Part shown: positions 27,337 to 37,704 of the stretch, piece by piece
Layout: the number at the start of each line of letters is the position of its first letter
How positions within the stretch are numbered: position 1 is the stretch's first letter
Assembly (NCBI RefSeq): GCF_900113135.1
Contig: NZ_FOOH01000017.1
Location: 1-64,000 of the forward strand
Length of the DNA stretch: 64,000 bases
Direction of reading: 5' to 3'
Origin: Salegentibacter agarivorans
GTDB lineage: Bacteria; Bacteroidota; Bacteroidia; Flavobacteriales; Flavobacteriaceae
Position numbers and translations under genes: made by a program
The notes under the pieces: model-generated
Told to the model about the DNA's origin: nothing
Databases searched by the model: none
What the model saw: only the letters and a program-made list of their open reading frames with translations

Positions 27337-28893
27337 TCAGTCAGTTGTGCTTTTGCCTAATACTTTAGAATCTCTAATTTTATTGAGGGCTGCTTCCATT
27401 TCTTTTGTTTTTTCTGGCATTTTTGAAGCCAGGTTTTCTGTTTCACCCGGGTCTTTTTTAAGGTTATAAAGCTGTGGCTCTTGATTAAAACCTGTTTCTA
27501 TTTCTACACCCCAGGGCACCATTGAAGGTCCAGAATGAGGTTCAATATATTTATAATTCCCCTCAATATAAGACAGGACATTTCTAATCGCTTGTTGAAC
27601 CACGGACTTCCTACCTTTAGCTTGTTTTCCAATTAGAGCGTTCCAGTGGTTTTGACTGTCTATAGCTATATCTTTGGGAAGATTTTGTCCTGTAACAGTG
27701 GCAAAGGACCTTAAGAAATCTACTTGGCTCATCAACGCAGTAGATTCCTGATTGGATTTTACTTTACCTTTCCATTGCACTAGAAAGGGGACTCTTGTGC
27801 CGGCCTCGAAGGTGCTGTATTTTCCACCACGAAAGTTTCCGAAGGGATCGTGTTCTGCTAATCTTTCTGCAGCGCCATCGACATAACCATCGTCTAAGAC
27901 GGGACCGTTATCACTGGTGAAAATTAAGAGGGTGTTTTCTTCTAAACCTAATTCCTTGAGCTTTTTTTGAACTGCGCTTACCGTATAATCCAATTGCACA
28001 ATTACATCACCACGCGCACCTTTTCCGGTAGTGCCGGCAAAACGCTTATGGGGTACACGAGGTACATGAATATCATGGGTGGCCAGATAGAGGAAGAATG
28101 GAGAGTCTTTGTTCTCTTCTATAAACCCAACCGATTTATTTATAAGAACATCGGCGATATCTTCATCCTGCCATAGGGCTTTTTCCCCGCCGCTCATATA
28201 ACCAATTCGGCTTATCCCGTTGGTGATACTTTGGTTGTGCCCATGGGAATACATCATTTTTAATTGTTCTGGGTTTTTACTGCCGGTAGGACCCTCATTT
28301 AAGTTTTTGAGATAGCTTACAGTTATTGGATCTTCAGGGTCCCGGTTTACTACACGGTGGTTTTCTACAAAAACGGTTGGTACCCTATCACCTGTAGCGG
28401 GTAGGAGGTATGCATAATCAAAACCTATTTCCAAAGGGCCCGGTTTAATATCTTTGTTCCAATTAACCGGCGCCTTTTTTCCCAAGCCAAGATGCCATTT
28501 TCCTACTACGGCAGTTTTATAGCCAGCTTTTTGCAAAACTCCCGGTAAAGTAGTGCTTCCGGGCAATATAAGACTCGTAGCATCGCCTGGCGCCACTCCG
28601 GTACCTTTCTTTCTCCAGGCATATTCCCCGGTAAGCATGGCATATCGGGAAGGCGTGCAAGTTGCTGCAGCTGCATAGGCGTTGGTGAATTTTAAACCAT
28701 TTTTAGCTAAGTTGTCTATATGCGGAGTAGGAATATCCCCTCCATAACTGCTAATATCTCCGTATCCAAGATCATCCGCATAAATTAGTACGATATTGGG
28801 AGAGGTGATATTTTGGCTTTTCACTTGTAAGGGAATAAGCCCCAGGGAATTAAATATTAAAAGATATATATAAGATTTTAGATAAATTTTCAT
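27337..28893 (-). CDS. Sulfatase (S1), galactose/GalNAc-6-sulfatase-like, secreted
   Basis: The 518-residue protein has a signal peptide ending near QVKSQ, the metal site NIVLIYADDLGYGDISSYGG and the maturation motif TCTPSRYAMLTGEYAWR with Cys79. HDIHVPRVPHKRFAG and LLIFTSDNGPVLDDG give further active-site residues. The 'ADDLGYGD..YGG..PTPHID' opening and TGEYAWR resemble S1_15-type galactose-6-/GalNAc-6-sulfatases (inference from motifs). It is separated from susD by a 270-bp gap with a strong hairpin and leads a four-gene enzyme block reaching 22980. Confidence 0.88.
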   Translation of the reverse strand: MKIYLKSYIYLLIFNSLGLIPLQVKSQNITSPNIVLIYADDLGYGDISSYGGDIPTPHIDNLAKNGLKFTNAYAAAATCTPSRYAMLTGEYAWRKKGTGVAPGDATSLILPGSTTLPGVLQKAGYKTAVVGKWHLGLGKKAPVNWNKDIKPGPLEIGFDYAYLLPATGDRVPTVFVENHRVVNRDPEDPITVSYLKNLNEGPTGSKNPEQLKMMYSHGHNQSITNGISRIGYMSGGEKALWQDEDIADVLINKSVGFIEENKDSPFFLYLATHDIHVPRVPHKRFAGTTGKGARGDVIVQLDYTVSAVQKKLKELGLEENTLLIFTSDNGPVLDDGYVDGAAERLAEHDPFGNFRGGKYSTFEAGTRVPFLVQWKGKVKSNQESTALMSQVDFLRSFATVTGQNLPKDIAIDSQNHWNALIGKQAKGRKSVVQQAIRNVLSYIEGNYKYIEPHSGPSMVPWGVEIETGFNQEPQLYNLKKDPGETENLASKMPEKTKEMEAALNKIRDSKVLGKSTTD

Positions 28894-28984
28894 CTATATA
28901 GTTTAAAAATACGTTGCAGTTCTATCATTCAATTTATATAAATTTTGAGTGATATATGTTTAAGATTTTTTATATAATACTGGT

Positions 28985-29023
28985 AATAAAAAGACAGGTT
29001 ACTATTTCAAACCTGTCTTTTAT
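28985..29023 (-). terminator. Strong hairpin between susD and the enzyme block
   Basis: AAAGACAGGTT (28990-29000) and AACCTGTCTTT (29010-29020) form an 11-bp stem around a 9-base loop. Read on the minus strand it is followed by TTTTTATTACC, the form of an intrinsic terminator. It lies 140 bp after the susD stop and about 95 bp before the sulfatase start, so transcription of susCD probably stops here in part. No convincing separate promoter for the enzyme block was found in the remaining bases. Confidence 0.75.
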
Positions 29024-29163
29024 GGCTATTCAAAAAATCTTCTACTTGTTCTGAATTGTACTTTCCAAATGGATTAAAAGTAGATTTTTATAATGCTTAA
29101 GAATTAGCGTATTGGTTGCCTACATTCTCCATAATCCTTTTAAATCCAATAGGATAAGAATAA

Positions 29164-31155
29164 TTAGAATTCAGCCCCGGTACCTGCCTGTGTAGACCAT
29201 CCGGGATTTTGATAAATTATAGAGCTGGAAGGATCTGTTGACCCCTCAGGACCTGTGATAAGAAAATGTTCTGTAGCAATAGGATTCAAATAATGTGCAA
29301 AAGCCCAGGAGAATCCATCGCTTACGGGATTACCGGAACCAGTATTTATTCGATAAGGCATTAAGTAATTACTTTCTTCACTACTCGAAACATTTGGTAC
29401 ACCCCCCTGGCCGGGTTCTATCAACAAAGAATTTCCGTCTTCATCCTCATACCACTCCTCCATGGGTCCCCAAACTTTAAAGCCTTCGATAATATGAGGC
29501 TCACTCTTTAACTGATCCAGTGCTCTCCAGCGCTTTAGATCAAAAAGTCGCATTCCTTCTGCTATTAATTCGCTTCGTCTTTCCCTTCTAATATTGTATA
29601 ATACTGGATCATTTAGTAATTCTCCAGCAGAATAGGCCGCAAAATCATTTTCAGCTTCTTTAGCCATATCAGTTGCAGAAACAGTTATTTCGTAATCAGG
29701 CTCTATCCCTGCTCTGGATCTAATGGCTTTCCAATATTGCCCGGCTTTTTCATTTATACTTCCCTCCATCAAATAGGAAGCTTCAATATAATTTAGGTAG
29801 GCTTCAGCGGCACGAAATACGATACTACCAGTTGAGCCACTATTACCTTCTACATTGCTTTCCAGGTAAGAAAAACCTTTTTTTACAGAATATCCGGTCA
29901 CGTCTTTTGTTTCTTGCAAACCTATAATATCGGGTATTCCAATAAGAAGAGGACTTCCATCAGAATCGACAGCATCTGTAAGTCGTAATTCTCCCGGAGC
30001 TTTCATAAAAAGCTGAAGTCTGTGGTCGCGATTTTCTTTAACATCTTGAATAAAATCATCACCTGCATAACCTGAACCAGACGCATAAATAGGTAGACCG
30101 TTATCCATCAGAAAATTGTCAACAAAACTGCGTGTGTATCCCGAGTTCCCACCATTCTGGTTAATATAGTGGTTAACGTTATGGCTTATACCAAGAGTTG
30201 GGTCGTAGTCTCTCCATAGTAAAACTTCGTCATATGATTCTAAATTTTCGGAACCAAACATTGTAAAGTATGGGTTGCCCGACGAATCATAACCAATATC
30301 TTCACCTGGAATATTTTGTGCCAAAGAAATATTATCTGCCACCTGTGCGGATGCTTCCATGGCCTCGGTCAGGAAAAAATCAATTTCTGTATCAATGTCA
30401 ATATTAAAGTCACTTATAACTCCCGCACCCGGCCAATCTGGTCCTCCGGGTACAAAAGGGGTACCTTTATGGTAGGTGAGCCAACTTCCTTCATGAAGAG
30501 CTACTCTTGATTTTAATAAAAGGGCAGCGTATTTTGAAATTCTATTTTTACCGTTTGGTGGTACATCTTGAAGTAATTCAATCGCATGCTCAAGATCTGA
30601 AAGTACAAAACGTGCTACTTCATTTCTTGGTCTTCGCTCAGATTCTGCAATTAATTGCTCCATGTCATCTTCAAGGGTATTTGTCACTATGGGGAAATCA
30701 CCCAATTCCTGAATTTTTTGAAAATACTCGTAAGCTCGTAGGAAATAAGCCTCACCTATGTAGTGATCAACATATTGGGGACTACCTTCAATATCTCCTG
30801 CTTCCCACCTTGGAATAACGGTTTCTAAAAAATAGTTTAACTGACGGATATTACCAAAGCTCCAGCTTCCACCTGATTGTGAAACCCTCCATTCACCAGG
30901 TGCCCAAATATTACTGTGACCTGATGATGCTTGATTATCTGTATGGTTATCCATTCCAAAGGTCCCTATATTCCAGCCGCCATGTGTGGGAAAATTATAT
31001 CTTGCTATAGTATAAGCCGCAAGATCTGCTTCTCTATTCAAATAGTCCTTCGGAGTTACATCAGAGAGAGGTTCTCTATCCAAAAACTCATCGGCCTCAC
31101 AACCCGCCAGAAGCAAGAATGTCAAACAGACAAAAAATGATTTTATTGATTTCAT
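29164..31155 (-). CDS. SusD/RagB-family outer membrane glycan-binding lipoprotein
   Basis: The 663-residue lipoprotein (Cys19 in LLLAGCEADEFLD) opens with FLDREPLSDVTPKDYLN, as usual for SusD proteins. It has the TPR-type helical segment AYFLRAYEYFQKIQELGDFP and the late RAAEAYLNYIEASYLMEG and RRERRSELIAEGMRLFDLKRW, all conserved in the family. At 663 residues it is longer than the usual 500-600. It pairs with the SusC 20 bp upstream and captures oligosaccharides at the cell surface. Confidence 0.94.
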   Translation of the reverse strand: MKSIKSFFVCLTFLLLAGCEADEFLDREPLSDVTPKDYLNREADLAAYTIARYNFPTHGGWNIGTFGMDNHTDNQASSGHSNIWAPGEWRVSQSGGSWSFGNIRQLNYFLETVIPRWEAGDIEGSPQYVDHYIGEAYFLRAYEYFQKIQELGDFPIVTNTLEDDMEQLIAESERRPRNEVARFVLSDLEHAIELLQDVPPNGKNRISKYAALLLKSRVALHEGSWLTYHKGTPFVPGGPDWPGAGVISDFNIDIDTEIDFFLTEAMEASAQVADNISLAQNIPGEDIGYDSSGNPYFTMFGSENLESYDEVLLWRDYDPTLGISHNVNHYINQNGGNSGYTRSFVDNFLMDNGLPIYASGSGYAGDDFIQDVKENRDHRLQLFMKAPGELRLTDAVDSDGSPLLIGIPDIIGLQETKDVTGYSVKKGFSYLESNVEGNSGSTGSIVFRAAEAYLNYIEASYLMEGSINEKAGQYWKAIRSRAGIEPDYEITVSATDMAKEAENDFAAYSAGELLNDPVLYNIRRERRSELIAEGMRLFDLKRWRALDQLKSEPHIIEGFKVWGPMEEWYEDEDGNSLLIEPGQGGVPNVSSSEESNYLMPYRINTGSGNPVSDGFSWAFAHYLNPIATEHFLITGPEGSTDPSSSIIYQNPGWSTQAGTGAEF

Positions 31156-31175
31156 AAGTATTTATTTTTAAATTT

Positions 31176-34100
31176 TTAGAAATTAACATTAAGACCAACA
31201 GAAAATACCTGAGAATAGGGATAAGTTTTGCCATCATTCCAGCCTCCCAGCCCTATAGATTCGGGGTCGAAAATATCTATCATATCCGTAAAGGTGAGTA
31301 GGTTTTCACCTGAAATGTAGAACCTAACTCTCGATTTTTGAAATGCTTTAAAGGAATAACCCAGCTGCACATTTTTTACTCTTAAATAAGAAGCATCTTG
31401 AATATATCGTGTTTGTGTTTGCTGATTTTTGCCACTACCAAATAAAGGGCGGGGATAATAAGCCTCGCGATTCACCTCTGCGATACCTGCCTGAACCATC
31501 TGGGAATCCTCGTCTCTAAAGAAATCCATGTGCTCATCAAATCCGGCAGATTGCCACATTCCTCCGTTGGCTCCCCAGAAATAAGGTCCATTTGGCATAT
31601 AATCTCTTTTTCCAAAACCTTGTAGAAAAATCCGGAAATCAAAGTTTTTGTAATCACCACTTAAGTCAACTCCAAACCTATATCGTGGTGTAGAATTGCC
31701 TATTACCGATAAATCACCTGTATTCTCCAATGTTCCATCTCCGGAATTAACTTCCCCATCACCATTGAGGTCTGCATACATAATATCGCCGGCTTCCCAG
31801 TTACTCCCAAGTTGGTTTTGACTGGTGTTTTCTAAATGATTCTGCATCTCTTGATCGGTTTGGGCAATGCCTAGGGTAGTATACCCCCAGATTTCACCCA
31901 TCATTCTACCATCGTACCAATCCGAAATACTATTAGTTGGATTAGGATAATTAAGAACTTTCTGTTGAGAATCTGAAAAAGTTCCTCTTATACTGTAATT
32001 AAAGTCTCCGATTTGATCTCTCCAATTAATTTCCGCTTCAAACCCAGTAGATTCCATATCAGCGTTATTAATTCGTGGTACTGCTGTTCCCAGAATAGCA
32101 GGCAGTTCCGGTGCGGGCCCTACCATATCCAGGGTCTTTCGATTGAAATATTCCAGACTTAAGTTTAATTTATTCTTAAGTAAAGCTAAATCCAATCCCA
32201 GGTTCCAGCTCGTTACTCTTTCCCATGTAAGTTGTGAACTAACTAAGCCGGGAGCTCCTGATGTGTTGGGTCTCTCTCCATTTAAGAGCCAGTTTCCATT
32301 CGCCGTACCAATTGGCATGGATTGATAAAAAGGATACCAATTACTCGTATTTTGATTCCCCAATTCACCATAAGAACCTCTTAATTTAAATAAATTTATA
32401 GCATCCAAATTCCAAAAGTCTTCTTCGGCTATGTTCCATCCTGCGGATATAGAGGGAAATAAATTCCAGCGTTTATCATCAATAAATCGTGAGGAACCGT
32501 CATATCTGGCATTAAGTTCTAATAGGTATTTCTCTTTAAAATTATAATTTAACCTCCCGAAATATCCTGCCACAGCCCAGTGCTGATACTGTCCTTCCGT
32601 CGCTCTACTTTCATCTGTAGCCGTATTTATTGTGGGGAGGTCTGGAGTTATTAAACCACTTCTGGAAGCACCAATTGTTCTGTACTTGGTTACTTCAGAA
32701 TTATAGCCGGCCATCACTTTAAAATTATGAGCGTCATTTATATTAAAGCTATAATCAGTATAGAGGTTTGTGCTATAATAATCTTCCTTACGGTGATATT
32801 CGTAAACAGAACTATATCCGGGTGAATTGTATCCCACCGATACGGGGAAAGGATCTCCCGCGACATCGTAAGCATAGGCCGGAAGAACGTTTGCGTGATT
32901 GTTGTTGTTTGTAAGTTTATAGTTACCAATGGCATAAATATTCCATCCTTCTAAAGGAGTAATTGTAAATTGTCCCTGCATAAATAACCTATCTGTAAGA
33001 TTATCCGTGCGACCTCCCTGTTCTAGCTGGACGATCTCTCCAGAGGCATCTCCAAAATTTCCATTTGGATCTCTAACAGGTACGGTAGGCCATCTTCTAG
33101 CAATGTTGTGATAAAATAATCCGCTCTGCTGGGTAGCTTTATTATAACTTTTTCTAGAAAATCTTGTGCTATAATTGAAACTGATCCAATCAGTTATTTC
33201 TGTATTTAGTTTTCCTGTAAAATCGTAATCATCAAAGGTATCTTCGCCATAGGCTAATAAACCATTCTGATCCATAAATCTCGCTGATGTGTAATATGTT
33301 GTTTTATCGGTACCTCCGCTAAGACTTATATTATGCTCTTGAGAAAAGGAAAAATCCTTATAAAGCTCGTCAAACCAATCTGTATTTGCATTAGAACCCG
33401 TGTAATACTGAAACCTGTCTCCAGTAGCATTTGGTACAGTTCCGTAATCTATTTCACCGTTTTGATACTGTACTATTCTATCAATAACTTCCTGTGAAAA
33501 AGGAGGTGCTTGTCCAGAATTGTTAGCGGCTTCATTCCAATATAAGGCAAAGGTATGTGAGTCCATCATATTGGGAACGTGAAGAGGTGAGGTGAAGCGG
33601 AAATTGTTGTTGTAATTGATTCTCGGGGCACCAGGTTTACCATCTTTGGTGGTAATCAGTATGACTCCAAATGCAGCTCTGGAACCATATACTGCAGAAG
33701 CAGCTGCATCTTTTAATACAGTAATGGATTCAATTATTTGGGGGTTAATGGCATCAAGGTCTGCTTCCATACCATCTACTAAAACCAGGGGAGCTGAGTT
33801 AGACCCGGATCCAATAGTACCGGAACCCCTAATGTTAAAGTTAAGACCTGAATTTAGCTCGCCTCCCAGGCCCGAAGTTTGAAAATTTAACCCAGGCACT
33901 ACCCCTTGTAGCATTTGACTAACATTGGGTACAGGTCTGGATTGAAGAACTTCGGAATCAACTGTAGTAACAGCACCTGTAAGATTCGCTTTTTTCTGCG
34001 TACCATATCCAACCACTACAACTTCTTCAAGTGCCGATTCTTCTGTTTCCAGTTGTATGTTCAGCGTAGCATTTCCATCTACAGGAACTTCCTTAGTAGC

Positions 34101-34334
34101 GTAACCAATATAGGAAATACTTAGAATGGCATTAGATGGTACTTCGATACTGAACTCTCCATCGAAGTTGGTCATAACCCCGTTAGAAGTTCCCTTTTCT
34201 ATAATATTAGCACTGGGTACCGGTATCCCTGATTCCATTTCGGTTACTTTTCCCGAAACGGTAATAGACTCCTGTGCTATTAAAATTGATTGACACGATA
34301 ATAAGATCGTGCAAAAAGTCAAAAATCTTTTCAT
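31176..34334 (-). CDS. SusC/RagA-family TonB-linked outer membrane transporter
   Basis: The 1052-residue protein has a signal peptide ending LIAQ, a carboxypeptidase regulatory-like domain (about 25-100; SYIGYATKEVPVDG) and the TonB-box region LEEVVVVGYGTQKKANLTGAV. A plug (about 115-225, ending SAVYGSRAAFGVILITTKDG) and a 22-strand-type barrel follow, ending SVGLNVNF. It imports glycan fragments across the outer membrane, energised by TonB. It is the first gene of the minus-strand locus and lies divergently to the regulator at 34657. Confidence 0.95.
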   Translation of the reverse strand: MKRFLTFCTILLSCQSILIAQESITVSGKVTEMESGIPVPSANIIEKGTSNGVMTNFDGEFSIEVPSNAILSISYIGYATKEVPVDGNATLNIQLETEESALEEVVVVGYGTQKKANLTGAVTTVDSEVLQSRPVPNVSQMLQGVVPGLNFQTSGLGGELNSGLNFNIRGSGTIGSGSNSAPLVLVDGMEADLDAINPQIIESITVLKDAAASAVYGSRAAFGVILITTKDGKPGAPRINYNNNFRFTSPLHVPNMMDSHTFALYWNEAANNSGQAPPFSQEVIDRIVQYQNGEIDYGTVPNATGDRFQYYTGSNANTDWFDELYKDFSFSQEHNISLSGGTDKTTYYTSARFMDQNGLLAYGEDTFDDYDFTGKLNTEITDWISFNYSTRFSRKSYNKATQQSGLFYHNIARRWPTVPVRDPNGNFGDASGEIVQLEQGGRTDNLTDRLFMQGQFTITPLEGWNIYAIGNYKLTNNNNHANVLPAYAYDVAGDPFPVSVGYNSPGYSSVYEYHRKEDYYSTNLYTDYSFNINDAHNFKVMAGYNSEVTKYRTIGASRSGLITPDLPTINTATDESRATEGQYQHWAVAGYFGRLNYNFKEKYLLELNARYDGSSRFIDDKRWNLFPSISAGWNIAEEDFWNLDAINLFKLRGSYGELGNQNTSNWYPFYQSMPIGTANGNWLLNGERPNTSGAPGLVSSQLTWERVTSWNLGLDLALLKNKLNLSLEYFNRKTLDMVGPAPELPAILGTAVPRINNADMESTGFEAEINWRDQIGDFNYSIRGTFSDSQQKVLNYPNPTNSISDWYDGRMMGEIWGYTTLGIAQTDQEMQNHLENTSQNQLGSNWEAGDIMYADLNGDGEVNSGDGTLENTGDLSVIGNSTPRYRFGVDLSGDYKNFDFRIFLQGFGKRDYMPNGPYFWGANGGMWQSAGFDEHMDFFRDEDSQMVQAGIAEVNREAYYPRPLFGSGKNQQTQTRYIQDASYLRVKNVQLGYSFKAFQKSRVRFYISGENLLTFTDMIDIFDPESIGLGGWNDGKTYPYSQVFSVGLNVNF

Positions 34335-34656
34335 CTTATAAAAATTTATTGGTATTTAGTTAGTAAAATCTCTTATTTTTCAACCTGTTGAAAATTAATT
34401 AGTATTAAGTAATTTTGCTTGCATATTGTTTGTGTTAATTTTTAAGGATTAAAATTTAAGTTTCGTTAAAATTGCATTTTAAAAAAGTTTCGGTTTTTAA
34501 GAAACTTCAGACTATATCGTTTTCGGGTTAATATTATGTGGAGACGAATTTATAGATATGTTAAATAAATTTGTATTTTGTGGGTATACATTTGGGTTAC
34601 ATTAACATTACTTTTGAGTTAGCGAATACGAATAAAATACTGATAATCATAGATAT
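34335..34656. promoter_or_regulatory. Divergent intergenic region between susC and its probable regulator
   Basis: These 322 bp separate the divergent susC and regulator genes. On the plus strand TACATTTG (34587-34594) and TACTTTTG (34609-34616) both fit TAnnTTTG, and TTTG lies upstream at 34570-34573, though the spacings (13-14 bp) are shorter than usual. The octamer AAGTTTCG occurs at 34458-34465 and 34485-34492, with GAAACTTC in the opposite sense near 34501. These could be operator parts. No coding potential is seen. Confidence 0.4.
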
Positions 34657-37600
34657 ATGTTATTTTATCCATTTACAAGGCTAGAAATTCTGTTATTTAA
34701 TAGTTTCACTTCACACTTTTTTAAGAGTATTTTTTTTCAAACCATATTTATTTTTGTGTCGATAGTAACTTATGGGCAAGAACCCGTTTTGCAGTTTGAG
34801 CATTTAGATATGAGTGATGGTTTTTCTGATAACAGAATAAATCAGGTGATGCAGGATCAACATGGAATTATTTGGGCTGCTACAAAATTTGGTGTCAATA
34901 GATACGACGGAGATAAGGTAAGATTGTATCCTTTAGCTAACAGCATTACTATTTATAAGTTACAGGTAAAAGGAGAAAATAATATCTTGGTTGGAACCGA
35001 TAGAGGTTTATACAACTATCATAAGGAAAAAGACCGATTTGAGCTTTATCGTCCCGTGGATAAGAAAGCCACTGACACTATCTTTAACCAGAAGATTTTT
35101 AGCATTTCCATTTCCAATTCTCAAGATTTCTGGATTGGGGGAAGTACAGGAAAATTTTATTTTATTCAGGAAGGTAAAAAGAATTATAGCTTTAATGCCT
35201 GCCGGTTGAACCCGAGCTTTCCCAATGCGGATATTATTTCCCTTTCACAGGATAGGTTTGGGAAGATATGGCTGGGTACAAGTAACGGTGAAGTCTGGAG
35301 TTTTGATCCACGATCAAAAGCACTGCATCCTTTACAAGAAATAGAAAATTATTATCCCATTAGTGATATTTTAGTTGATAGTCAAAGTCAGGTATGGATA
35401 GCTAGCTTAGGTAATGGCCTTTATAGATATAATTTGGAGTCCAAAGAACTAAGTCACTATACAGCTAAGGCTAAAAGAGGAGAAAGTATTAATAACAATA
35501 TAGTTCTGGGATTATATGAGGGTAATAATGAGCGGGTTTTTATAGGAACTGATGGAGGTGGGATTAATTTGTATGAGCCGATAAAGGATAAATTCACCTA
35601 TTTTAAACAGGAAGATGGTGAATGGGGATTGTCGGATAATTCTATATTATGTTTTGGTAGGGGGATGCATAACGTAATATTTGCGGGTACCGTTCACGGT
35701 GGCATTAGCTACTTTAAGGATCGTATGAGTGTATATAATGTTTCTCCGCATAAATTAGCTTTTGAAACAGATAAACAAGGCTCCCGAATTCTTGAAGATT
35801 CTCAGGCTAATCTGTGGATCACAGCGGGGAGAAATGGCTTACGAAAGTATAATCCACAAACAGGTGAGGTTGATATTTTTATTGATGACAAAAATAACGA
35901 CAAGGATCTATCGGGCGATATTATTCTTTCCATCATAGAGGATGAAAAAGAGCGTATTTGGATAGGCTCTTTAAGAGAAGGCTTGAATATTTATGATACC
36001 AAAGAGCAAAAATTTATAAGTTTCACAGGAAAAGAGAATTTAAGTGGTATTTACGCTATTGAAAAAGGATCAGATGGACATATTTGGGTAGGAACTACAA
36101 ATGGAATTGTAATATACAATGAGCAGCTTAACATTATAAAACGACTCAATACCCATACCTGCGAAGGTCTAAGTAATAATAGAATAACCAGCCTTTATAA
36201 GGATGCAAAAGGGGAAATTTGGGTAGGTACTGAAAATGGGTTAAATATTCTATCTGCAGAAGGTGAGTGGTTAGAAAGTTTTTATACTTCTAATAAGGAC
36301 AATACAAGCTTAAGTGGAAACCACATACTCTCAATTCAGGAAGGCCCGGATTTATCGGTTTATGTAGGAACCTATGGTTTTGGATTAAACAGGTATTCCC
36401 GAAGAGATAAAAAATTTGAACGAATAGGGGTGCAGAAAGGCTTATACGGAAAAATAGTCCGCGGCATTCTAATAGATCATCAAAAAAATATTTGGCTTAG
36501 TACCAACCTGGGGTTAAGCCGAATTAATAATGACACGATTAGTAATTTTGGAATACAGGATGGGATTACTCCCTTTCGTGGAGGGGAGGCGAGTTTAAGT
36601 AATTCGGGTCGTATTTATTTCGCGGGAAATGAAGGTTTATCATACTTTGAACCGGAAAGCCTACATCAGGAAATATCTCAACCACGTGTTTTTTTTACGG
36701 GTTTTAAAATAGTTGAAGAAGAAGATTCTAGAGAAATAGAACCTTCCGGTTTTTGGGATAAGCAAGGATCGGATATTTTAAAACTCCATGCGGATTTTAG
36801 CCTTTTCACCGTTAATTTTTCGAGTTCCAATTATTTCGATCTTGAGGACACAGAGTATTTTTATAAGTTAGAAGGCTTAAATAATGAGTGGCAAGCTTTA
36901 AACAAACTTAATTCCATAACTTTTTCCAATCTTGCACCCGGAGCATATAATTTACATGTGACAACTAAAAAGGGTACAGAGGAACCCTCCATTCATAAGG
37001 CAAATATTGAGTTTTTGGTGTTACCTGCTTTTTGGCAACGCCGGGAAGTGCAAGTAATCTCAATATTGTTATTAGGCTTGAGTATATTTTTTCTTACCAA
37101 CTGGCGTAATAGAAATATTAAAAAACAGCGTGATGATTTTAAAAAGATTGTTGCTATTAGAACCCGGGAAGTAGAAAAAGAAAAGGATAAGGCCTATAAA
37201 AATGAATTGGAATTATTGGAAACGGAAAGACAAAATGAGCAACTCAAGCAAAAAAGGTTGAGTGATGAATTGAAATTTAAAACTGAAGAACTTACTAATA
37301 GTACCTTGAGAACCGTTCATAAAAATAACCTACTAGTTGAAATAAAAGAAGATTTCATTGCGGAAGGAAAAAAGCATATTGAGCTTAAAAAATTTTTCGA
37401 TCAAATCGTAGGAAAAATAGACGATAGTTTAGCAATCGATACCGAATGGAAACAATTCTACTCCATATTTAAACAGGTACATCCCAGTTTTATACCCAGC
37501 TTAAAAAAGGAGAACCCTTCTCTTACTGATAGAGAATTGCGTCTGTGTGCATTGATTAAATTAAATTTTCCTTCTCAACAAATTGCTACATTATTTGGTA

Positions 37601-37704
37601 TTTCCCTGAACTCTATTAAAGTGGCCCGGCACAGACTAAGAAAAAAATTAAAGATAGAAGAAGGTATGTCTTTTGAAGATTTTTTTAAGCTTAAGGGACT
37701 CTAA
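34657..37704 (+). CDS. Propeller-sensor membrane regulator with C-terminal LuxR-type HTH
   Basis: The 1015-residue protein has a signal-like N terminus ending TYGQ and repeated two-component-regulator propeller motifs (for example GKIWLGTSNGEVW, GHIWVGTTNGIVIYN, GEIWVGTENGLNIL) over about 40-690. A Y_Y_Y domain (about 700-785; FYKLEGLNNEWQAL) precedes a transmembrane segment near 797-818, a charged coiled coil (about 825-895) and a C-terminal HTH (LTDRELRLCALIKL and SQQIATLFGISLNSIKVARHRLRKKL). No histidine kinase or receiver domain is present, so it is not a classical hybrid two-component system. Periplasmic glycan binding probably signals straight to DNA. It is divergent from susC, its likely target. 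Confidence 0.88.
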   Translation: MLFYPFTRLEILLFNSFTSHFFKSIFFQTIFIFVSIVTYGQEPVLQFEHLDMSDGFSDNRINQVMQDQHGIIWAATKFGVNRYDGDKVRLYPLANSITIYKLQVKGENNILVGTDRGLYNYHKEKDRFELYRPVDKKATDTIFNQKIFSISISNSQDFWIGGSTGKFYFIQEGKKNYSFNACRLNPSFPNADIISLSQDRFGKIWLGTSNGEVWSFDPRSKALHPLQEIENYYPISDILVDSQSQVWIASLGNGLYRYNLESKELSHYTAKAKRGESINNNIVLGLYEGNNERVFIGTDGGGINLYEPIKDKFTYFKQEDGEWGLSDNSILCFGRGMHNVIFAGTVHGGISYFKDRMSVYNVSPHKLAFETDKQGSRILEDSQANLWITAGRNGLRKYNPQTGEVDIFIDDKNNDKDLSGDIILSIIEDEKERIWIGSLREGLNIYDTKEQKFISFTGKENLSGIYAIEKGSDGHIWVGTTNGIVIYNEQLNIIKRLNTHTCEGLSNNRITSLYKDAKGEIWVGTENGLNILSAEGEWLESFYTSNKDNTSLSGNHILSIQEGPDLSVYVGTYGFGLNRYSRRDKKFERIGVQKGLYGKIVRGILIDHQKNIWLSTNLGLSRINNDTISNFGIQDGITPFRGGEASLSNSGRIYFAGNEGLSYFEPESLHQEISQPRVFFTGFKIVEEEDSREIEPSGFWDKQGSDILKLHADFSLFTVNFSSSNYFDLEDTEYFYKLEGLNNEWQALNKLNSITFSNLAPGAYNLHVTTKKGTEEPSIHKANIEFLVLPAFWQRREVQVISILLLGLSIFFLTNWRNRNIKKQRDDFKKIVAIRTREVEKEKDKAYKNELELLETERQNEQLKQKRLSDELKFKTEELTNSTLRTVHKNNLLVEIKEDFIAEGKKHIELKKFFDQIVGKIDDSLAIDTEWKQFYSIFKQVHPSFIPSLKKENPSLTDRELRLCALIKLNFPSQQIATLFGISLNSIKVARHRLRKKLKIEEGMSFEDFFKLKGL

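Noticed and set aside
25566-28893. The two sulfatases as a tandem duplication
   Set aside because: The maturation motifs (CAPSR and CTPSR), metal-site context and C-terminal halves differ, so they belong to different subfamilies.
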